Positions 59,044 through 64,000 of a stretch of DNA of 64,000 nt are shown here, in pieces. How positions within the stretch are numbered: the first letter of the stretch is position 1; each line of letters begins with the position of its first letter. The stretch comes from Sipunculus nudus (lineage: Eukaryota > Annelida > Sipuncula > Golfingiida > Sipunculidae). The position numbers and the translations under genes are program-made. The stretch lies in the NCBI GenBank assembly GCA_026874595.1, contig CM049308.1, positions 18,536,001 to 18,600,000 on the forward strand, read 5' to 3'. The notes beneath the pieces are model-generated. The model saw only the letters and a list, made by a program, of their open reading frames with translations. It had not been told where the DNA came from and did no database searches.

Positions 59044-59259
59044 TTATTTGCTAATGGGAATCTTATCGTATAATATGGGCGAATCGTGCCAGCCCTTTAA
59101 AGCATCTGTGAGATGTTCTGAGAGACCTTCCAACAGGGCTGTGTGATTGATGTCGCAATAGTGCACTGAAATCAACAAGCCTTTCCCACGTAAAATGTCA
59201 GTTCGTCTGCTTCGTTTTACACCAAAGCAGACGACATCGCGCCGATAGCGGGAATTCAT
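59044..59259 (-). CDS. Candidate 71-codon ORF, unknown product
   Basis: Seen: first ATG at 59,259. The peptide is basic at the start (MNSRYRRDVVCFGVKRSRR), with a middle reading HYCDINHTALLEGLSEHLTD. It ends KIPISK before TAA. The composition is natural, but no family or splice sites are recognised. It overlaps the hairpin at 59,203-59,234 and lies in an island better explained as regulatory. Confidence 0.18.
   Translation of the reverse strand: MNSRYRRDVVCFGVKRSRRTDILRGKGLLISVHYCDINHTALLEGLSEHLTDALKGWHDSPILYDKIPISK
59203..59234. repeat. Perfect 10-bp inverted repeat, 12-bp loop
   Basis: TCGTCTGCTT at 59,203-59,212 faces AAGCAGACGA at 59,225-59,234. Unlike most palindromes in this window, it is not AT-rich. 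Confidence 0.85.
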
Positions 59260-59639
59260 TTGTGACAAGGGCCTTTGCGGGTCGCTTGGTAAAATAAGTA
59301 AGTAAACACTACAAACGCTTCAACTTTTGCTCTCTTTTCCATTATCACTTCAGTATGATGTCACCGACTTCATACAATATTCACATCATTGTAAATGGAG
59401 TTGGTTCTTCTTTCACTTAAATTTTTTTTTTTCTTATCTTTGTCACGGCGACCGGATCTTTGTTTATCAATAATGCACTTATCTGAGGCTTATCAATTGT
59501 GTGCTCATTATCTATGGATCCGCTCCATTTTGACGATAAGGCGATAATGCGGAGAGATTAAATATTGAAGCTAGGCTGACTTTTACATTCAGTTTGAATT
59601 AAACCAAAATACAGCACAATCGTTGGTTCTAACAAAGAG

Positions 59640-60060
59640 GTAAGGCTAGTGCTTTTGATATACCTATAATATATAATTTATTATCATTATTATTATTTTG
59701 TATTACATAAAATATATTAACGATTGTTTGTATTTTCAGTTATTGATACAGATGAACATACATTTCGTGATAATATTTGATAATAGCATACACACATATA
59801 TAAATATAATATTGTTTATATCTTTTGTCAAAAAGTAATCCCCAATAAATAGAAGATCTGAGAAAAATTCTGAATGATCTTGTTTATGAAAAATATATAT
59901 GCATTGAATAAATAGGAAAACGTGTTTTAATATTCCTTTTTTTATCAGTTGCAACTGAAAAAGTGTAAAGAGTATCGATATAAAACATCTAACAAAATGT
60001 GAGATAAAGCATTAAAAATTAATAATAAACTGGTAAACAACATCAAAATTTAAACCTGTA
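59640..60060. other. AT-rich stretch
   Basis: Nothing recognised. Confidence 0.5.
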
Positions 60061-60410
60061 TTCATGCTCTAGAACCAAGGTGAGGTAATAACCATTGGGG
60101 AGCGTGCGAACAGTTGAGCTCACACTCAAATCGATTGCATGCTTGACTCGACACGTGGCCAATGCTCGGAGCAGATTTGATCCCCCCGGGATGGGGAGGG
60201 TGCCCGCTAATGACTTTGGAGGTGTCACGAAACCCGCCAGCCCCACCCCTCGAGAACCAAACCGTCCGGCACTTTGTTTCCTCGCGGCAAACAAAGAAGT
60301 CGAGCCACATTACGTCTGATCGTTGTCGCGGACCTATCAGTCATTTTACAGGGATCTTTAGGGTACCGACCGACTCGGCGCGCCATAACCGTACGTGACT
60401 TTTATTTTTG
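60060..60410. promoter_or_regulatory. GC-richer island 25
   Basis: Seen: a G+C-rich core (CCCCCCGGGATGGGGAGGG at about 60,182-60,200) with four frames of 74-83 codons open across both strands, so none is favoured. Regulatory status is inferred from composition. Confidence 0.28.
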
Positions 60411-60759
60411 CTGTTAATATTAATAATTTATTCATTATACCCAAACGTTATTAAATGTTCCGCAGTGAGAAAAAAAAAATCAAAATAAAACGAAGAAGAA
60501 TGCTTTCTGAATATATTAATCAATTATGAGATACAATGATTAGATCAAAAATTATTTGGGTTTACATCTCGAATTGAGCTATAGAGTATTTGTTGATGAT
60601 TCATATTGATAAAGATGTCCTCACAGAAATATTCAAATACCTTAACTGGTGAGTTCGTATATACGTTACAGATAGTTGAGGAGAGAATCAAGTATTAGTC
60701 TGATTTGTAACATAAAAATATATTATTTATAAAGAACGCACACACATACATAAAAATAA

Positions 60760-60790
<31 letters not shown>

Positions 60791-61130
60791 AAGGCCTATA
60801 TGTGTGTGTATAAACAGGGTTTTGGAGTTTGTGTTTTTTAATGATCCAAATGTTTAATATTTTTATTTTTTATACATGTGCATCTATATTTGTCTTGGTA
60901 AGTATTTCTTTATTCAAACTATTAACAAATGTAAGTACACTACAAGAGGTATATAGCAAACACAATGTATAGACTGTCATATACAAATTCTTTAAATCAA
61001 ATACATTACAAATTGTATACATATAAAACCTTAAAAGTGTATAAAAAATATTATACATTTCCTACAGTACTTTGGATTTTCTGTTTTCTGTACGGGTAAA
61101 ATCAGTGAGTCCTATATAACATTACAAGTT
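60410..61130. other. AT-rich stretch
   Basis: A (TA)n tract lies at 60,763-60,790. Nothing else was recognised. Confidence 0.5.
60763..60790. repeat. (TA)n microsatellite, about 28 bp
   Basis: Uninterrupted TA dinucleotides. Confidence 0.93.
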
Positions 61131-61163
61131 ATCAGACAATGTGTGTTGATAGTACACATACAG

Positions 61164-61355
61164 CAGATAACCCACCATGACGTACACGAGACACATCCTG
61201 GCGTGGCTGAGCAAATAACAGCGTGGTCTTATCATCTGATTCCGTACAGATATACCATTCTTCAACATGACAACTTATCAATGACCCAGCGTGCAGTCAG
61301 ACATTATTTTTTTGCGGCAGTGTATAGTAAACACATGGGGAAAAAACAGAAAAAG
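61164..61355 (+). CDS. Candidate internal exon, exactly 64 codons, unknown protein
   Basis: Seen: an open segment bounded by ATACAG| at 61,163 and AAAAAG|GTATAT at 61,355/61,356. It is phase 0 at both ends and 192 bp long. The peptide starts QITHHDVHETHPGVAEQI, continues SYHLIPYRYTILQHDN and ends in a basic tail (MGKKQKK). The composition is protein-like. Against it, the tract before the acceptor is not pyrimidine-rich, and no family is recognised. Confidence 0.2.
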
Positions 61356-61707
61356 GTATATATAATGTACGATTAGTTTCATGTTTTGAAACACGTGCAT
61401 TTTCTGTGATGTTGGTGATGGCGGGGTGGCGGCGAAAACAAATATAGAAGATACGTTTTATAATAATAGTTGAGGATGTGTTATCAAGCATTTAGAAATA
61501 TCAAATGCGTGCGGTTACTTGAATATCATCACTTGTTTAGTTTGTGTTACTAATTGAGTCATTCAATAGATATAATGACATACATTAGTACTACTGGTAA
61601 ACCTATATGTCATTATATTCATTCATTTCAAAAATCATTCTCAGCTTCATCACATTGTAATCTTCATTTTTTTGAGGTAATAAAAGCCAAACAGGCAAAC
61701 AAACAAA

Positions 61708-61840
61708 CATCATCTTCATCATCCTCGTCATCTATTTTTAATATCGTTACATTAATAATAATAATGATGATGATAAAAATAATAATAATAATCATCATCA
61801 TCATCATCATTATTGTCGGCGTCGTCATCATCATCATGAT
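61708..61840 (+). repeat. Compound triplet tract: ATC, ATA, ATG, ATC
   Basis: CATCATCTTCATCATC, (ATA)n, (ATG)n and (ATC)n blocks succeed one another. Confidence 0.88.
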
Positions 61841-61877
61841 CTTATATGAATTATAATTTCAATTATAATTATAGTAC

Positions 61878-61915
<38 letters not shown>

Positions 61916-61987
61916 TATAATTATTATTTACAATTATATTATTATTATTATTATTTTTATTAGTATTTTTATTCTTTTTATTATTAT
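61878..61987 (+). repeat. (ATT)n triplet tract with interruptions
   Basis: About 14 perfect ATT units are followed by degenerate ATT-rich sequence. Confidence 0.9.
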
Positions 61988-62401
61988 CTATAATCAATTT
62001 TGAAAGCGGCGGGTATCCTGTGAGAACAGGTTCATCGAATCAGTTATCATGTTAATTGCAAAAGTACATTCAAACAGTTGGTCAAACAAGTTTCAATTGA
62101 TTTTTTTTCACTTAAAATCGAATATAATTTTTAAAACGACTGAAACAATGTTTGAGAATTAAATATTTAAATGTTAAAAGCACTCTCGATCTAACTTTTT
62201 GTTTCTACCAGATAAGATTAAAATTCCGTTTTTGTGTTTTTTATTATCTGGGAAGATATGTTATCTGCATTTTATCGTGTTATGTTTTCTTGGAACATCT
62301 GTTCTACATTCTACTACAAACGCCCACTCACTCACTCAGTATCATAAAAACGTATACATAATTAATGTCACAATATTGTCTAGGCCTGAAATGTACACAT
62401 G

Positions 62402-62466
<65 letters not shown>
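62402..62466. repeat. Compound (CA)n(TA)n microsatellite
   Basis: About six CA units, then about 26 TA units. Confidence 0.95.
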
Positions 62467-62469
<3 letters not shown>

Positions 62470-62737
62470 ATTATAGTAGTAAACTATACATTTTTCCATA
62501 TTCAATTCTTAGCAAATCATAATAAATTAGAGAAGGAGAGAGAGATTCAACTTTTCGAAATTCATGATTTATAATTTACTAAGATATATATTTTGCTTTT
62601 TGGTAACAAAGCAAAGTTCTGTTAGATGTAGAAATAAAAGATAGCATGTATAGCTGGTTAGAAAGAATATTTCTCTTTTTGAAAGTACAGTTATTCATAA
62701 TTTCAAAGAATCCTTCAAAACTATCCATGGATATAAA

Positions 62738-62741
<4 letters not shown>

Positions 62742-62784
<43 letters not shown>
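62742..62784. repeat. (TA)n microsatellite, about 43 bp
   Basis: Uninterrupted TA dinucleotides. Confidence 0.95.
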
Positions 62785-62787
<3 letters not shown>

Positions 62788-62870
62788 CAGGTAGATATAT
62801 ATAGCGTTCGATATAAAGCATATATACTAATCTTTGAAGATTGGAATTGGTGGGCAGTTATACAGTTATC

Positions 62871-62872
<2 letters not shown>

Positions 62873-62920
<48 letters not shown>
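62873..62920. repeat. (TA)n microsatellite, about 48 bp
   Basis: Uninterrupted TA dinucleotides. Confidence 0.95.
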
Positions 62921-62923
<3 letters not shown>

Positions 62924-63179
62924 AGATACATTCCCTAGTTAATAAAAATATATGAGCTGATAGATATAGTCCTGTGGACTGCTTTATATGTTTGAGGTTT
63001 ACGCGTTGATCTCTGATTGTATAGAGCTATATAATAAGTATATTCCTGTCTTAAAGTTTACATATCCATATACATTTTTCCAATAAAAAGATATATCCCG
63101 GTTTTAATTGGATGGTTATAATAATTAAAGTCGGTAATATTCTTCGTTCAAAAATCTAGATAGACTAAAAAAATTATTC

Positions 63180-64000
63180 TCAGCAAACCAATGCATTTGT
63201 TTGGGTGGAGATGGGTTAAGACCGAGAGCTGTATTCCTGTTATTTAATATCTGACCTGTCTTCTATAGCTCGCTCAGTCACTGACATACCCCACGGAGGG
63301 ATAATTGGGAAATTGCAGGTTTGGATGCACTGTTCCTTATGGCATCAACGCCTACAATGCATCCAGGCGGATAGTTTCCACCTTGTTGCTGCTCGCAGAT
63401 TGCCCGCGCTCGCGGTTCGCGTTATTAGCTCAATTTCCCGGGGCCATCCGTGATCTCTGAGTCTTCCACAGCCAGAATTCAGCATGATCGCAGCCTCAGC
63501 AGAAACAGAGTGAGGTTTTCTTTCATTCGGCTTCTGAGCAGGCTTTCTAACAAGAAAATTATATCATTACTAATTGAGGGACGCCCCAACGCACGCAATT
63601 AGTAACGGCTGCGGGGACAGGCCTTGCTATAGACCGGCCCGCTCTGTGGATTGCGATTTCACATCTCAGTAGCCCCGCATAAAGATCATCCTAGTTGTTC
63701 TGGAGGAAGGAGACTTCAAACATTATAGTCCCACATAGGCCCATTGGTTGAGGAACTTCACTTCCATGCCTTGAGCCGTTGCCGAACAACGTGTTTAAAT
63801 TGATGTCATTTTTTTTATGGCCTTCTTGTTGGTCGTTAAGGTTTAAGACGCTGCCGTCCTCCAAAATGAATAACAAGCACAAAAAGATCAGCTTTATAAG
63901 AAGTCTGCACTTCGACCTTTACGTGACAGCCGTGTTCATCGTAAGAAAGCGTTGTTATTTTACGGAGTATAATGAACTTGCGAGGAATTCACAGACGGAA
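63180..64000. promoter_or_regulatory. GC-richer island 26 at the window end
   Basis: Complex sequence without microsatellites and with few open frames. TTGAGGGACGCCCCAACG, CGCAATTAGTAAC and CCCGCGCTCGCGG strings occur. It may be the 5' side of a minus-strand exon (listed next) or a regulatory element. Inferred. Confidence 0.3.
63691..63939 (-). pseudogene. Possible secreted-protein 5' frame with an in-frame early stop
   Basis: Seen on the minus strand: ATG at 63,939 reads six codons (MNTAVT) and then hits TAA (63,921-63,919). The same frame continues with RSKCRLLIKLIFLCLLFIL, a basic start and hydrophobic core as in a signal peptide. A polar region follows (LNDQQEGHKKNDINLNT), and the frame stays open to TAG near 63,691. 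There is no other ATG before the hydrophobic core. Possible readings are a pseudogene, a sequence error at codon 7, an exon joined to an upstream start outside the window, or chance. No family is recognised. Confidence 0.22.

Larger units (their letters stand above)
58790..59640. promoter_or_regulatory. GC-richer island 24 with a GATA/Fox cluster
   Basis: Seen: seven GATA/TATC cores in 112 bp (59,435; 59,465; 59,480; 59,491; 59,509; 59,535; 59,543) with a forkhead-type TGTTTATC at 59,461-59,468. A perfect 10-bp hairpin lies at 59,203-59,234. GATA plus Fox co-occurrence is known in endoderm and blood enhancers. The regulatory role is inferred. Confidence 0.4.
61440..63180. other. AT-rich stretch with triplet and TA arrays
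   Basis: Simple repeats (listed separately) dominate. Frames of 69-107 codons here are built on them or on AT-rich sequence. No gene was recognised. Confidence 0.5.

Noticed and set aside
60062-60398. Overlapping 74-83 codon ORFs in island 25
   Set aside because: Four frames on both strands are open at once, which points to low stop density and not to a gene.
1-64000. Conserved microRNA, rRNA or snRNA genes
   Set aside because: A scan by eye for common mature miRNAs and rRNA/snRNA signatures on both strands found none. Divergent ones could be missed.
1-64000. Transposase, reverse transcriptase, or viral insertion
   Set aside because: No frame shows the characteristic catalytic motifs. The mobile elements seen are non-autonomous.

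Overview
The window looks like a non-coding stretch of an animal nuclear genome, most probably a mollusc and perhaps a bivalve. The reasons are the AT-rich sequence, dozens of long (TA)n arrays, a tRNA-headed SINE, two elements of a TCCGTCCG-bearing dispersed repeat type that I associate from general knowledge with mollusc genomes, and modules rich in GGTCAAAGGTCAAGGTCAC-like strings. No bacterial operon, rRNA, functional tRNA, transposase, reverse transcriptase or long protein-coding gene is visible. The longest open frames come from microsatellites or GC-richer patches. The species and the neighbouring genes cannot be told from this sequence alone.

The layout is an archipelago. About 25 islands of 0.3-1.3 kb have higher complexity and more G+C, with few microsatellites. 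They lie every 2-3 kb in a sea of AT-rich DNA holding (TA)n, (CA)n, (GA)n and triplet arrays. Several islands carry dense transcription-factor-like motifs: Sox, PBX/MEIS, K50 homeodomain, CTCF, RUNX, ETS/GC-box/YY1, SRF CArG, nuclear-receptor DR4, TEAD, CRE/TATA and a GATA/Fox cluster. This resembles a regulatory gene desert beside a developmental gene. That reading is inference, because conservation cannot be tested here.

Repeats by position: dispersed element 1 (3.0-5.1 kb); a near-perfect 49-bp foldback (23.6 kb); a tRNA-derived SINE (23.85-24.17 kb); two inverted mariner-like MITEs with CAGTCAAT ends and TA flanks (36.3 and 37.7 kb); a 3.5-kb purine-biased minisatellite ending in about 34 fairly uniform 32-bp units (about 41.15-44.6 kb); and dispersed element 2 with three roughly 280-bp internal modules (50.2-51.6 kb).

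A few short frames have features that could make them exons. The best is at 20,687-20,792, with a start codon and a consensus splice donor. Others are at 45,870, 61,164, 34,839, 27,134 and, on the minus strand, 63,939, 59,259 and 29,138. None matches a family I recognise, and all are offered with low confidence.
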